Shown here one piece after another: positions 32,099-40,675 of a stretch of DNA of 64,000 nucleotides. Origin of the DNA: an uncultured Pelagimonas sp. (lineage in GTDB: Bacteria > Pseudomonadota > Alphaproteobacteria > Rhodobacterales > Rhodobacteraceae). The first letter of the stretch is position 1; every line of letters starts with the position of its first letter. Below the pieces are notes generated by a model, which worked only from the letters and a program-made list of their open reading frames with translations, did no database searches and had not been told where the DNA came from. The position numbers and the translations under genes were made by a program. The stretch spans positions 558,001 to 622,000 of the forward strand of contig CANMIH010000002.1 in NCBI GenBank assembly GCA_947497905.1, given 5' to 3'.

Positions 32099-32988
32099 GC
32101 CCGGCTGGGGCGGCGCAACTTGGTCATCAGTCCGTCAGAGAACATGATGACGTTGCCCAACATGGTCATTGCCAGTCCGACAAGGGCAGCAGGTTGCCAG
32201 ACAAAGCCCTCGAAGAGGCTCGACAGCATCAGCGCGATAACAGGGAAAAGCACCGTGGCATAGGCGGCGCGGTCTGACCCGATGCGCGCCACGAGGCTCA
32301 GGTAGGCAGTGAACCCGGCGATGGATCCGATGACCGACAGGTAGAACAGCGCGCCCAGATAGCTGGGTGTCAGAGGGAGCGTGATCTCTACCCTGCGCCA
32401 GAGGATCACAGCCAGCAAAACACTTGCCCCAATGCCCATTCCCCAGGCGTTGGCTGTGATTGGCGTGACCCCATGGGCCGTATTCTTGCGCGACATCATA
32501 TTGCCAAGCGAAAACAACATCGTGCCGATGCTGGCCCAGCCAATGCCCTGAATAACACCCCAATCCGGTGAAATCGCAATATCCTCCCAGAACATGAGCA
32601 CCAGCCCTCCGGCGCCCACGACCCCGGCAAGCACAACACGCGCGCGGATCGTGTCGCCAAAAATCCAGCGGGCATTGAGCGCGTTGAGAATAGTGGCAAG
32701 CGAAAAGATGACTGAGACCAGCCCCGAGGGCATAAGGGTCGTGGCCTGATAGAAACAGAGGAAATTCAGGCTAAACAGGCAAAAGGCTTGGGCGAGGACA
32801 AATCGCCAAGTCGCGGGCCACCGCAGGCGGCCCAACAGGGCAAGTCCGGCCAGAAACAACGCGCCAGCAAGGGCAAAGCGGTAAAAGACCGAGACAAAGA
32901 TATCCACCGGACCGATCTGAAAGGTGATGGCGATCCATGTGGTGCCCCAGATCAGGACGGTGAGCGCAAAGAGAGGGAGAGTGGTCAT
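32095..32988 (-). CDS. EamA/DMT family transporter
   Basis: A 297-residue membrane protein with about ten hydrophobic segments in two EamA repeats (first starting LPLFALTVLIWGTTWIAITFQIGPV; second around WGVIQGIGWASIGTMLFSLGN). DMT exporters move metabolites or drugs outward; the substrate is unknown. The ATG at 32988 follows AAAGGAAC. It is divergent from an AraC regulator, which probably controls it, and is convergent with ybgC. Confidence 0.9.
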   Translation of the reverse strand: MTTLPLFALTVLIWGTTWIAITFQIGPVDIFVSVFYRFALAGALFLAGLALLGRLRWPATWRFVLAQAFCLFSLNFLCFYQATTLMPSGLVSVIFSLATILNALNARWIFGDTIRARVVLAGVVGAGGLVLMFWEDIAISPDWGVIQGIGWASIGTMLFSLGNMMSRKNTAHGVTPITANAWGMGIGASVLLAVILWRRVEITLPLTPSYLGALFYLSVIGSIAGFTAYLSLVARIGSDRAAYATVLFPVIALMLSSLFEGFVWQPAALVGLAMTMLGNVIMFSDGLMTKLRRPSRA

Positions 32989-33032
32989 ACAGGTTCCTTT
33001 CACGCTCGACCTACTGAGAAAACCGCGCGCGC

Positions 33033-33052
33033 TCTTGCACGATCTTGCGCAA
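33033..33052. promoter_or_regulatory. Tandem 10-bp repeats, candidate AraC site
   Basis: TCTTGCACGA is followed directly by TCTTGCGCAA, giving TCTTGC twice at exactly 10-bp spacing in the 129-nt gap between the exporter and AraC genes. Direct repeats phased to the helix suit AraC-type binding. Confidence 0.4.
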
Positions 33053-33117
33053 TTGACAGGGCTGGCGCGTGACAGTGCGCCGCGACGGGAGTAGGGAGAA
33101 GACAAGGAGACTGCCCC

Positions 33118-33957
33118 GTGACCAACCGTGTCTTTGATTATCTCTCAGCCTCAAAACATGCCCGCCATCTGGCCGGGCTGGATCTGGGGCATGGGCGCAA
33201 GGCGGCGATCTGGTACAATGACGATGATCAGATGCGCTATGATGCGCCCAAAGGGCATGCCTTTAGCTATTACCTTGCCGGCGGTGAAGGCAGCCTGCGG
33301 GTGGATGGCCCAACCCAGCGCGGCTGGCCCGGTGCGCTCTGTGTCTTTCCAGAAGGGCACTCTTCGGAATGGAAACTGACCGAACCGTTTCGGTTTGTGC
33401 ATCTCTATGTGCCCGATGATCATCTGCGCGCGTCCTTTGCCCAGACCCATGACCGCGATGCGCGGCTTTTGGATGTGCCGGAACGGACCTTTGATGCTCC
33501 CCAGACGCTAAGCCGACCCTTGCAGGCCTTGGCCGAGGCGACCGCAAAGGGGGATATTCTGGCGGCGGATGTCTGCTTTGCCGAATTGGTCGCAGCCTTG
33601 CCAGAGAGACCGATCCATCTGAAAGGTGGGCTGGCCCCCAAGGTGTTGCGCCGGGTTGACGACTGGATCGAGGCGCATCTGGATCAGGACATCCGTCTGG
33701 AAGATCTGGCGGCGCTTGCGGATCTGTCCGAGTTCCACTTCCACCGCATGTTCCGGGCCTCACGTGGTGTGCCGCCGCATCGCTGGGTGATGTTGCTGAG
33801 GATTGCTCGGGCCAAGGAGCTCTTACGTCACTCGCCAATCGCGGATGTGGCCGCGGCCTGTGGTTTTTCCCACCAAAGCCATCTGAACCGCGCCTTCAAG
33901 GCTGCAATGGGCCTGACGCCAGGTCAGTACAAAGCGGCCCTGCGAAACGCGGCGTGA
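33118..33957 (+). CDS. AraC family transcriptional regulator
   Basis: A 279-residue regulator with an N-terminal sensing region (cupin-like, AFSYYLAGGEGSLRVDG around residue 50) and a C-terminal AraC helix-turn-helix pair (DIRLEDLAALADLSEFHFHRMFRASRGVPPHRWVMLLRIARAKELL and IADVAAACGFSHQSHLNRAFKAAMGLTPGQY). It starts with GTG at 33118, with AAGGAG 8 nt before. Divergent from the EamA exporter; the ligand is unknown. Confidence 0.9.
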   Translation: MTNRVFDYLSASKHARHLAGLDLGHGRKAAIWYNDDDQMRYDAPKGHAFSYYLAGGEGSLRVDGPTQRGWPGALCVFPEGHSSEWKLTEPFRFVHLYVPDDHLRASFAQTHDRDARLLDVPERTFDAPQTLSRPLQALAEATAKGDILAADVCFAELVAALPERPIHLKGGLAPKVLRRVDDWIEAHLDQDIRLEDLAALADLSEFHFHRMFRASRGVPPHRWVMLLRIARAKELLRHSPIADVAAACGFSHQSHLNRAFKAAMGLTPGQYKAALRNAA

Positions 33958-34092
33958 GGCGCGCAAATTCGCCGAGAATACGGAATTGTGGCAGGTTTGT
34001 GCCATAGTATTGGCCTTTGACGTGCAAATCGGTTAGACCTGTGGATAACAAGAGCCTCGAAAAACTGAGGCCATCCAAAAACGAGCAGGTTC

Positions 34093-34788
34093 ATGGAAGC
34101 AGAAACGCTTGCCCTGGCGCAGGAGATCGATTTCTCCATGTGGGGTCTATTCGCGCGCGCCACACTGACGGTCAAACTGGTGATGTTGATGCTTTTGCTG
34201 GCGTCCATCTGGTCCTGGGCCATCATTTTCGACAAGTTTGTCAGCTATCGGTCTGCGCGCCGCGAAGCTGCACGCTTTGACCGCGCCTTTTGGTCCGGCG
34301 AGCCGCTGGACGCACTGTTTGACCAGCTGGGTGTTGATCCTAAAGGGCGTTCTGAGAAAGTCTTTGCCGCCGGTATGGTCGAATGGCGCCGCAGTCACCG
34401 CGACGACGGTGGGTTGATTGCCAATGCCCAAAGCCGCATCGACCGCAGCATGGATGTTGCAATCCAGAAAGAGGCCGAAGGCCTGCAAAAGGGCCTGCCG
34501 GTTCTGGCCACGATCGGGTCAACGGCCCCCTTTGTTGGCCTGTTTGGCACGGTGTTCGGGATCATGAATTCCTTCATTGAGATCGCTCAACAGCAGAACA
34601 CATCCCTGGTTGTTGTGGCACCAGGCATTGCCGAAGCCCTTCTGGCCACCGGTTTGGGCTTGTTGGCGGCGATCCCGGCTGTGATCTTTTACAACAAGTT
34701 TTCGGCCGACAGCGATCGCATCATCGGCGGCTATGAAAGCTTTGCCGATGAGTTTTCGACAATCCTCAGCCGCCAGTTGGATTCCTGA
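34093..34788 (+). CDS. tolQ: Tol-Pal system protein TolQ
   Basis: The 231-residue proton-channel subunit of the Tol-Pal motor, of the MotA/TolQ/ExbB family, in the inner membrane. The first membrane segment is near residues 20-45 (LTVKLVMLMLLLASIWSWAIIFDKF), and the two others are around GLPVLATIGSTAPFVGLFGTVFGIMNSF and VAPGIAEALLATGLGLLAAIPAVIFYN. TolQ and TolR use the proton gradient to energise TolA during division. tolR starts 3 nt after the stop codon. Confidence 0.97.
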   Translation: MEAETLALAQEIDFSMWGLFARATLTVKLVMLMLLLASIWSWAIIFDKFVSYRSARREAARFDRAFWSGEPLDALFDQLGVDPKGRSEKVFAAGMVEWRRSHRDDGGLIANAQSRIDRSMDVAIQKEAEGLQKGLPVLATIGSTAPFVGLFGTVFGIMNSFIEIAQQQNTSLVVVAPGIAEALLATGLGLLAAIPAVIFYNKFSADSDRIIGGYESFADEFSTILSRQLDS

Positions 34789-34791
34789 GCC

Positions 34792-35271
34792 ATGGGCGCG
34801 GGTGTGATGAAACAGAATGGCGGCGGAGGCAGCCGCCGCAGGCGTGGCCGTCGCGGCCGCAGTCAACCCATGGCCGAGATCAACGTCACGCCTTTTGTGG
34901 ATGTGATGCTGGTGTTGTTGATTATTTTCATGGTTGCGGCGCCTCTCCTGACCGTTGGTGTGCCTGTTGAGCTGCCCAAAACCGCGGCTCAGGCGCTCCC
35001 GTCTGAAACTGAAGAGCCTTTGACGGTATCTCTGGCTGCTGATGGTACCGTCATTTTGATGACCACCGAAATCAGCCGCGAGGATCTGATCCCGCGCCTG
35101 CGTGCTGTTGCGGCGGAGCGGTCGGATGACCGGGTCTATCTGCGCGCGGACGGTACCGTGCCGTATGAAGAGGTGGCTCAGATCATGGGCGCGTTGAACG
35201 CCGGTGGCTTTTCGTCGATTGGTTTGGTGACGGATGCCGGTGGTCCGGCGCTGAACGGACCGGATCGCTAG
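34792..35271 (+). CDS. tolR: Tol-Pal system protein TolR
   Basis: A 159-residue ExbD/TolR protein with one transmembrane helix (NVTPFVDVMLVLLIIFMVAAPLL), whose aspartate is the proton-carrying residue, and a periplasmic domain of about 110 residues. An unusual basic, glycine-rich N-terminal tail (GGGGSRRRRGRRGRSQPMAE) precedes the helix. A second possible start lies at 34807. It sits between tolQ and tolA in the motor operon. Confidence 0.96.
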   Translation: MGAGVMKQNGGGGSRRRRGRRGRSQPMAEINVTPFVDVMLVLLIIFMVAAPLLTVGVPVELPKTAAQALPSETEEPLTVSLAADGTVILMTTEISREDLIPRLRAVAAERSDDRVYLRADGTVPYEEVAQIMGALNAGGFSSIGLVTDAGGPALNGPDR

Positions 35272-35280
35272 GGCGGCGCG

Positions 35281-36432
35281 GTGCAACGGGGCCTTTATAT
35301 ATCGGGTGGGGCGCATGCCCTTTTCTTCGCGTGGCTTATGGTCGGCGGATTGTTTGAGCTGTCGACACCCGAGGTGAGCGTGGCGGATGTGACCGTCCTC
35401 TCGGAGGCCGAGTTTGCCGCTCTTTCAGGCACTTCTGAACCTGAGCCGGCGCCCGAACCAAACCCAATAGCGCCCGCGCCGGAGCAGCCCATCGAACCTG
35501 CGCAGCCCCCTGCACCAGATCCCGTGCCGGAGCCCACACCCGCGCCAACGCCGCCACCCCCTGAGCCGGTTCCGACGCCTGTGCCTCAGCCTCTGCCGGA
35601 CCCTGTTCCGGCTCTTGAACCCGTTCCCGTACCAGAACCGCCTGCACCTTTGCCCGTTGTGCCAGAGCCGGAACCGGCACCAGAACCTGCCCCCGAGCCT
35701 GCGCCGATAAGCCGTGCTCCGGAGACATCGCTGCGCCCAAAACCGCGTCCAGCCCCTCGAGTGGCCCCCGAGGCGACCCCGGAACCGTCACCGGATGCGG
35801 TGACTGATCCGGAAACCCGCCGCGCCGCCTCGCCTGATGCCGAGAGCCCGGATGTTGCCGAGACACAGCAGGAAGAAACCGCACCGCCCGAGACGGCGAC
35901 CGAGATCGTGACCGAGGCGGAAGAACCCTCTGCGCCGTCGCGGTCTTTGCGTCCCAAAGCGCGGCCTCAGCGGGTTGCGGCAGCTGAACCTACACCACCC
36001 GTCGCGGCTGAGCCTGAACCAGAACCCGAAGATGAAACCGCAGATGCCATTGCTGCGGCATTGGCGGCTGAGCTTGCTGGTGGCGGAGCCGGAGACCCTG
36101 CACCCAGCGGACCCCCTTTGACCGGCGGAGAGCGTGACGCGCTGCGTCTGGCCTTGCAGGAGTGTTGGCAGGTGGATGTCGGCAGTGAGGCCGCCAATGT
36201 GACGGTTGTGGTGGGCATGGACATGGAACCGGATGGGCGGGTCGTGACCTCAAGCCTGCGGTTGATCGAATCCAGTGGGGGGTCGGGCAGCGCGGTTGAG
36301 GCAGCTTACAGCGCGGCGCGGCGCGCGGTGTTGATCTGCGGCAGCAATGGCTATGATCTGCCAGCGGATAAATACGACCATTGGCGCGAGATTGAGATGG
36401 TCTTTAATCCCGCGGAAATGCGAACACGATGA
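35281..36432 (+). CDS. tolA: TolA-like cell envelope integrity protein
   Basis: A 383-residue TolA/TonB-type protein, starting at GTG 35281. One N-terminal helix (ISGGAHALFFAWLMVGGLFEL) anchors it in the inner membrane. The middle (about residues 55-220) is a very long proline/glutamate-rich spacer, which replaces the alanine-rich helix of the enterobacterial TolA. The C-terminal domain (ERDALRLALQECWQVDVGS...) is the part that contacts Pal or TolB. Identity rests on position after tolR and on this layout; the primary sequence is poorly conserved. Confidence 0.9.
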   Translation: MQRGLYISGGAHALFFAWLMVGGLFELSTPEVSVADVTVLSEAEFAALSGTSEPEPAPEPNPIAPAPEQPIEPAQPPAPDPVPEPTPAPTPPPPEPVPTPVPQPLPDPVPALEPVPVPEPPAPLPVVPEPEPAPEPAPEPAPISRAPETSLRPKPRPAPRVAPEATPEPSPDAVTDPETRRAASPDAESPDVAETQQEETAPPETATEIVTEAEEPSAPSRSLRPKARPQRVAAAEPTPPVAAEPEPEPEDETADAIAAALAAELAGGGAGDPAPSGPPLTGGERDALRLALQECWQVDVGSEAANVTVVVGMDMEPDGRVVTSSLRLIESSGGSGSAVEAAYSAARRAVLICGSNGYDLPADKYDHWREIEMVFNPAEMRTR

Positions 36433-36613
36433 GAGCCTTGTCGCCGATATCTGCACCTAATTGTGCTGCAAACGTGACTCACATGGGCGAAACCCCGCCA
36501 ATTTCCCCCTGCTCGGGTGTTTTGCCACAAGGAATTGATGGCTATTGTAGCGATGAACAGGCGCAGACCTGTGGTTTCGTGATGCCGAGCAGTTTTGACA
36601 GGAGCTATCTCAA

Positions 36614-37936
36614 ATGACCCACCGCCTTATGCAACTGGTGCTGGCTGCGATGATGGCGCTTGTCCATGTCTCAGCCACGGCGGCACCGCTTCGGATCGAG
36701 ATCACCGAAGGTGTTGTTGAGCCTCTGCCCTTCGCTTTGCCGGTGTTTGTTCCTGAAAGCCCGCAGGCGGCTGAATTGGCGCAGCAGGTCTCGCGTGTGG
36801 TGGCGCAGGATTTGATCGGGACCGGGTTGTTCCGGGAAATCCCGTCTGATGCGCATATCAGCCGGGTCAGCAGCTTTGGTGCCCCGGTGGCCTTTGCCGA
36901 CTGGAAAGCGATCAATGCACAGGCCTTGATCACCGGTGCCGTAGGAACCGATGGTGCGGGGCGTTTGACGGTGAAATTCCGCGCCTGGGATGTTTTTGCG
37001 GGCACCGAACTGGTGCCGGGTCAACAGTTTGCATCTTCTGAGGATGGTTGGCGGCGTCTTGCCCATAAAGTGGCGGATCAGGTCTATAGCAGTTTGACCG
37101 GCGAAACCCCCTATTTTGACAGCCGCGTGGTGTTCGTCTCGGAAACCGGCCCAAAGAACAAACGTGAGAAACGTCTGGCGATCATGGATTATGATGGGTC
37201 CAACGTGCAGTATTTGACCGACAGCAGTGCCATTGTTCTGGCTCCCCGCTTTTCGCCATCTGGAGATCGCGTGCTATATACCAGCTACGCCAGCGGTTTT
37301 CCTCGGGTCCACGTGCTGACGGTCGGTGATGTGCGCAGCCGCGTATTGCAATCAAATGAAGGTGTGATGAGTTTTGCGCCGCGCTTTTCGCCGGATGGCC
37401 GCACCGTTGTCTATTCGCTGACACAAGGCTCGAACACAGATATCTGGGCCATGGATGTCGCCAGTGGCGCGACCCGCCGGATGACCAATTCCCCGGCCAT
37501 TGAAACCGCGCCAAGCTATTCGCCGGACGGCAGTCAGATTGTCTTTGAAAGTGACCGTTCAGGATCGCAGCAGCTCTACATTATGTCAGCGGCAGGGGGC
37601 GACGCGCGCCGGATCAGCTTTGGTCAAAGCGGTCGCTATGGCACGCCGGTCTGGTCGCCTCGTGGCGATTTGATTGCCTTTACCAAGCAGAATGCCGGAC
37701 GTTTTCATATTGGCGTGATGCGCACGGATGGCAGTGAAGAACGCCTGCTGACCGCATCCTTTCTGGACGAAGGTCCTAGCTGGGCACCCAATGGGCGCGT
37801 GCTGATGTTTGCCCGCGAAACCCAAGGCGCTCAGGGCGCATCCGCGCTTTATTCGGTGGATGTCTCTGGGCGAAATTTGAAGCGGGTGCGCACCCCGGCC
37901 GGTGGATCGGACCCAAGTTGGGGGCCGCTGCAATAG
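36614..37936 (+). CDS. tolB: Tol-Pal system beta-propeller protein TolB
   Basis: The 440-residue periplasmic TolB with a signal peptide ([24 protein letters not shown]), an N-terminal domain (residues about 25-165) and a WD40-like six-bladed propeller with repeated motifs such as [67 protein letters not shown] and [22 protein letters not shown] lies 9 nt upstream. The 181-nt gap after tolA could hold a separate promoter, but none is clear. Confidence 0.97.
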   Translation: MTHRLMQLVLAAMMALVHVSATAAPLRIEITEGVVEPLPFALPVFVPESPQAAELAQQVSRVVAQDLIGTGLFREIPSDAHISRVSSFGAPVAFADWKAINAQALITGAVGTDGAGRLTVKFRAWDVFAGTELVPGQQFASSEDGWRRLAHKVADQVYSSLTGETPYFDSRVVFVSETGPKNKREKRLAIMDYDGSNVQYLTDSSAIVLAPRFSPSGDRVLYTSYASGFPRVHVLTVGDVRSRVLQSNEGVMSFAPRFSPDGRTVVYSLTQGSNTDIWAMDVASGATRRMTNSPAIETAPSYSPDGSQIVFESDRSGSQQLYIMSAAGGDARRISFGQSGRYGTPVWSPRGDLIAFTKQNAGRFHIGVMRTDGSEERLLTASFLDEGPSWAPNGRVLMFARETQGAQGASALYSVDVSGRNLKRVRTPAGGSDPSWGPLQ

Positions 37937-38013
37937 GCGCAGAGGCGACACGGATTCCCCCGCACCTCTCGCTGTGGTAGAGTGTGGGCATACATTGAGC
38001 AGGACTTGAGAGC

Positions 38014-38526
38014 ATGAAACAGATTACCAAAGCGATGATGCTGGTTGCTGTGCTGGGCGTTGCCGCCTGCACCAACGCCGACCGGTTTGACAATGACTTC
38101 GACGCAGGCGCGGGGGCGGGCACGGGCGTAGCTGTACCGGGAAGCGCAGATGACCCAACCTCGGTGGCGCATTTCCAGCAACGTGTGGGCGACCGTGTGT
38201 TGTTTGCCGTGGATCAGTCGAACCTGTCTCCTGAGGGTCAAACTGTTCTGGCAGGACAGGCCGCGTGGCTTTTGCGGAATTCAGATTACCTTGCCATCAT
38301 TGAAGGTCATGCGGATGAACAGGGGACGCGCCAGTACAACCTTGCGCTGGGCGCGCGTCGTGCCAATGCGGTGATGGAATATCTGGTGGCCCAGGGTGTG
38401 CCGCAAAGCCGTCTGAAATTTGTGAGCTACGGCAAAGAACGCCCGATCGAGATCTGTTCGCAAGAGGCCTGCTATGCGCAGAACCGCCGCGCTGTGACCA
38501 TCATCTCTGCCGGTCTGACGGGGTAA
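38014..38526 (+). CDS. pal: Peptidoglycan-associated lipoprotein Pal
   Basis: A 170-residue outer-membrane lipoprotein. The signal peptide ends in the lipobox VLGVAAC (Cys19). After a linker comes an OmpA-like peptidoglycan-binding domain with VLFAVDQSNLSPEGQTVLAGQAAWL, EGHADEQGTRQYNLALGARRANAVMEYLVAQGV and SYGKERPIE. Pal is pulled by TolA/TolB to constrict the outer membrane. cpoB starts 3 nt after the stop. Confidence 0.97.
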   Translation: MKQITKAMMLVAVLGVAACTNADRFDNDFDAGAGAGTGVAVPGSADDPTSVAHFQQRVGDRVLFAVDQSNLSPEGQTVLAGQAAWLLRNSDYLAIIEGHADEQGTRQYNLALGARRANAVMEYLVAQGVPQSRLKFVSYGKERPIEICSQEACYAQNRRAVTIISAGLTG

Positions 38527-38529
38527 GCC

Positions 38530-39348
38530 ATGCGTTTGATCTGGGCCGTTGCATTTGGGCTGAGCGCATCTTTCGCGCAGGCTCAGAATGCTGAAACTTT
38601 GGCAGATATCCGGCAGGACATGGTTGTGCTGTCGGTTGAGCTGCAACGTTTGAAGCAAGAGCTGAACACAACCGGATCAAGCGGCGTTGCGGTTGGGGGA
38701 TCTCAGCTTGAGCGGATCACAACTATCGAAGGTGAACTTCAACGTGTGACCGCGAAGGTGGAAGAGCTTGAGTTTCGCATTGAACGCGTTGTGAAAGATG
38801 GCACCAAGTCGCTCAGCAATCTCGAATTTCGCGTCTGTGAAATGGAAGAGGGTTGTGACATTGGCAGCGTCGGGAAACGCCCATTGCTTGGCGGCGGTGA
38901 GTTGCCAGAGGGACCAGCCACAGCCATTGCACCGGCCACAGATGCCCTTCCTTTGGAAGGTGAGCTGGCCGTGAGCGAAGAGGCGGATTTCCGGGAGGCC
39001 ATGCAGGCGCTCAGCAACGATGATTTTGTGGGCGCCGCACAGATGTTCAGCACCTTCCGCGAGATCTACCCGATGGGGCCACTAGAAGCTGCGGCTTTGG
39101 TGGGCGAAGGCCGTGCGCTTGATGGACAGGGGGATGTCCGTGAGGCCGCCCGCCGCTATTTGAGTGCTTATTCAGGGTTTCCTGAGGCGAAGGTTGCCGC
39201 CGAAGCCCTGTGGCGCCTTGGGGTGTCTCTTGCCGGATTGGGATCTACACCCGAGGCCTGTGTGACACTGGGTGAGGTGGAAGGCCGCTATCCGGGTTCA
39301 GAATTTGTTGCCAAAGCTCAACAAAGCCGGATCGATCTCGGGTGCTAA
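38530..39348 (+). CDS. cpoB: Tol-Pal-associated tetratricopeptide protein CpoB/YbgF
   Basis: A 272-residue periplasmic protein with signal peptide (AVAFGLSASFAQAQ), an N-terminal coiled coil (about residues 30-100; DMVVLSVELQRLKQEL, EGELQRVTAKVEELEFRIERV) and C-terminal TPR repeats (FREAMQALSNDDFVGAAQMFSTFREIYP, GDVREAARRYLSAYSGFPEAKVAAEALWRLG). It coordinates the Tol machine with peptidoglycan synthesis in well-studied species. It is the last gene of the tol block; tilS overlaps its end. Confidence 0.94.
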   Translation: MRLIWAVAFGLSASFAQAQNAETLADIRQDMVVLSVELQRLKQELNTTGSSGVAVGGSQLERITTIEGELQRVTAKVEELEFRIERVVKDGTKSLSNLEFRVCEMEEGCDIGSVGKRPLLGGGELPEGPATAIAPATDALPLEGELAVSEEADFREAMQALSNDDFVGAAQMFSTFREIYPMGPLEAAALVGEGRALDGQGDVREAARRYLSAYSGFPEAKVAAEALWRLGVSLAGLGSTPEACVTLGEVEGRYPGSEFVAKAQQSRIDLGC

Positions 39349-40598
39349 CACCGTCAGAGGGGTCACTGGACCAACGTTTTGCCGATGCGATGGGCGAAAT
39401 GCTCGGTCCAGATTTTCCGAACGAAATTGCACTTGCGGTATCAGGTGGCGGGGACAGCATGGCAATGCTGTCCCTTGCGCACAATTGGACGCGAGTTTGG
39501 GGTGTGACCCTGAAAATTGTGACCATCGATCATGGTCTACGCGCCGAAAGCGCCGCCGAGGCTGAAATGGTGGCACGAGAATGTGCGACGTTGGGGTGGT
39601 CTCATGACACGCTGCGTTGGCACTGGGACGGGCAGGGCAATCTGATGGATGCGGCGCGCCGCGCACGGCTTGACCTAATCGACGGATGGCGCGGCGCGAC
39701 CCGACATGTTCTCATGGCTCACACGCGTGACGATGTGGCTGAAACCTTTTTATTACGTCTGAAGCGCGGGTCCGGGGTCGATGGTTTGTCCGCCATGGCC
39801 AAAACCCGGGATGTGGGCGGCATGCAGGTAGTCCGCCCTTGCCTTGAGATGAGCCGCGCAGAGCTTCGTCATTATGCACGGGTTCTCAAAACACCCTGGG
39901 TCGATGACCCGAGCAACGACAATCCCAGCTATGACCGCGTGAAAATGCGTCAACTTTTACAGGGGCTGGAAGAAGTTGGGCTTGGCATTGACACTCTGTC
40001 TTCAACGGCGGAGCGGCTGGGGCGAGCGCAAGTAGCCCTGCGCGCGCGCGCCCATCAAGTTTGGTGTGAACTCGGGAGCGAACGCGAGAGCGGAGACCTG
40101 CTGCTGGACACGGATGGCTTTGCCAAAGTTGAACGCGATACGCAGTTGAGGATATTAGCCGAGGGGCTGGGATTTGTGTCTGGGGCCGAATATCGCCCGC
40201 GCGCAGATGCGCTTGAGGCGTTGCTTGATCGCGTTTTGAGTGGCGGTGCAGGAACGCTTTCAGGCTGTGAAGTCCGCGCGGAGCGTTCCAAAATCAGGAT
40301 CTACCGTGAATACCGGGCTGTTGAAGCTCTCACCGCCGAAGCCGGAGACGTTTGGGACGGGCGCTGGAGGCTTGGACATGATACGCTGTCAGAGGTGACT
40401 GTCCGCGCGTTGGGCGATGCCGGTTGGCGACAGGTCAAAGACAAACCGGACGCTGCGCCACCCTATCATGCCGCCCGCAGTTTGCCCGCGCTTTGGCAGG
40501 GCGATCGCCTTGTTGCCTGCGAGGCAATGGGCGTGGGCCCAAACGCATGCTCCAAAAGGGTGCGGCTTGGTTTCGCGGAACGGCTTCTTTCGCATTGA
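39342..40598 (+). CDS. tilS: tRNA(Ile)-lysidine synthetase
   Basis: A 418-residue N-type ATP pyrophosphatase that lysidinylates C34 of tRNA-Ile (CAU), changing its decoding and charging. The PP-loop is seen in IALAVSGGGDSMAMLSLAH (Ser34-Ser39), and the second conserved block is HTRDDVAETFLLRLKRGSGVDGLSAM. It starts with GTG at 39342, overlapping the end of cpoB by 7 nt; a shorter ATG start at 39390 would still keep the PP-loop. ftsH follows after 77 nt. Confidence 0.95.
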   Translation: MLTPSEGSLDQRFADAMGEMLGPDFPNEIALAVSGGGDSMAMLSLAHNWTRVWGVTLKIVTIDHGLRAESAAEAEMVARECATLGWSHDTLRWHWDGQGNLMDAARRARLDLIDGWRGATRHVLMAHTRDDVAETFLLRLKRGSGVDGLSAMAKTRDVGGMQVVRPCLEMSRAELRHYARVLKTPWVDDPSNDNPSYDRVKMRQLLQGLEEVGLGIDTLSSTAERLGRAQVALRARAHQVWCELGSERESGDLLLDTDGFAKVERDTQLRILAEGLGFVSGAEYRPRADALEALLDRVLSGGAGTLSGCEVRAERSKIRIYREYRAVEALTAEAGDVWDGRWRLGHDTLSEVTVRALGDAGWRQVKDKPDAAPPYHAARSLPALWQGDRLVACEAMGVGPNACSKRVRLGFAERLLSH

Positions 40599-40675
40599 AC
40601 CGCCGGGATTGATGTCTATGTTACACCCCAGCGCCGTGACCATGGCGTTTTGAGGTATTCAAAGGAGTTCTCCTC

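Noticed and set aside
33977-34011. Nested AATAC/GTATT and TGGCA/TGCCA arms upstream of tolQ
   Set aside because: Short arms with asymmetric loops and no T-run; could be chance, and no regulator is suggested.
35430-35940. Long proline/glutamate-rich repeat that might be taken for a separate repeat element
   Set aside because: It is the coding spacer of the TolA-like protein, in frame throughout.
36429-36617. A 62-codon frame between tolA and tolB
   Set aside because: No good ribosome-binding site, overlaps both tolA and tolB ends, and shows no domain; treated as leader sequence.
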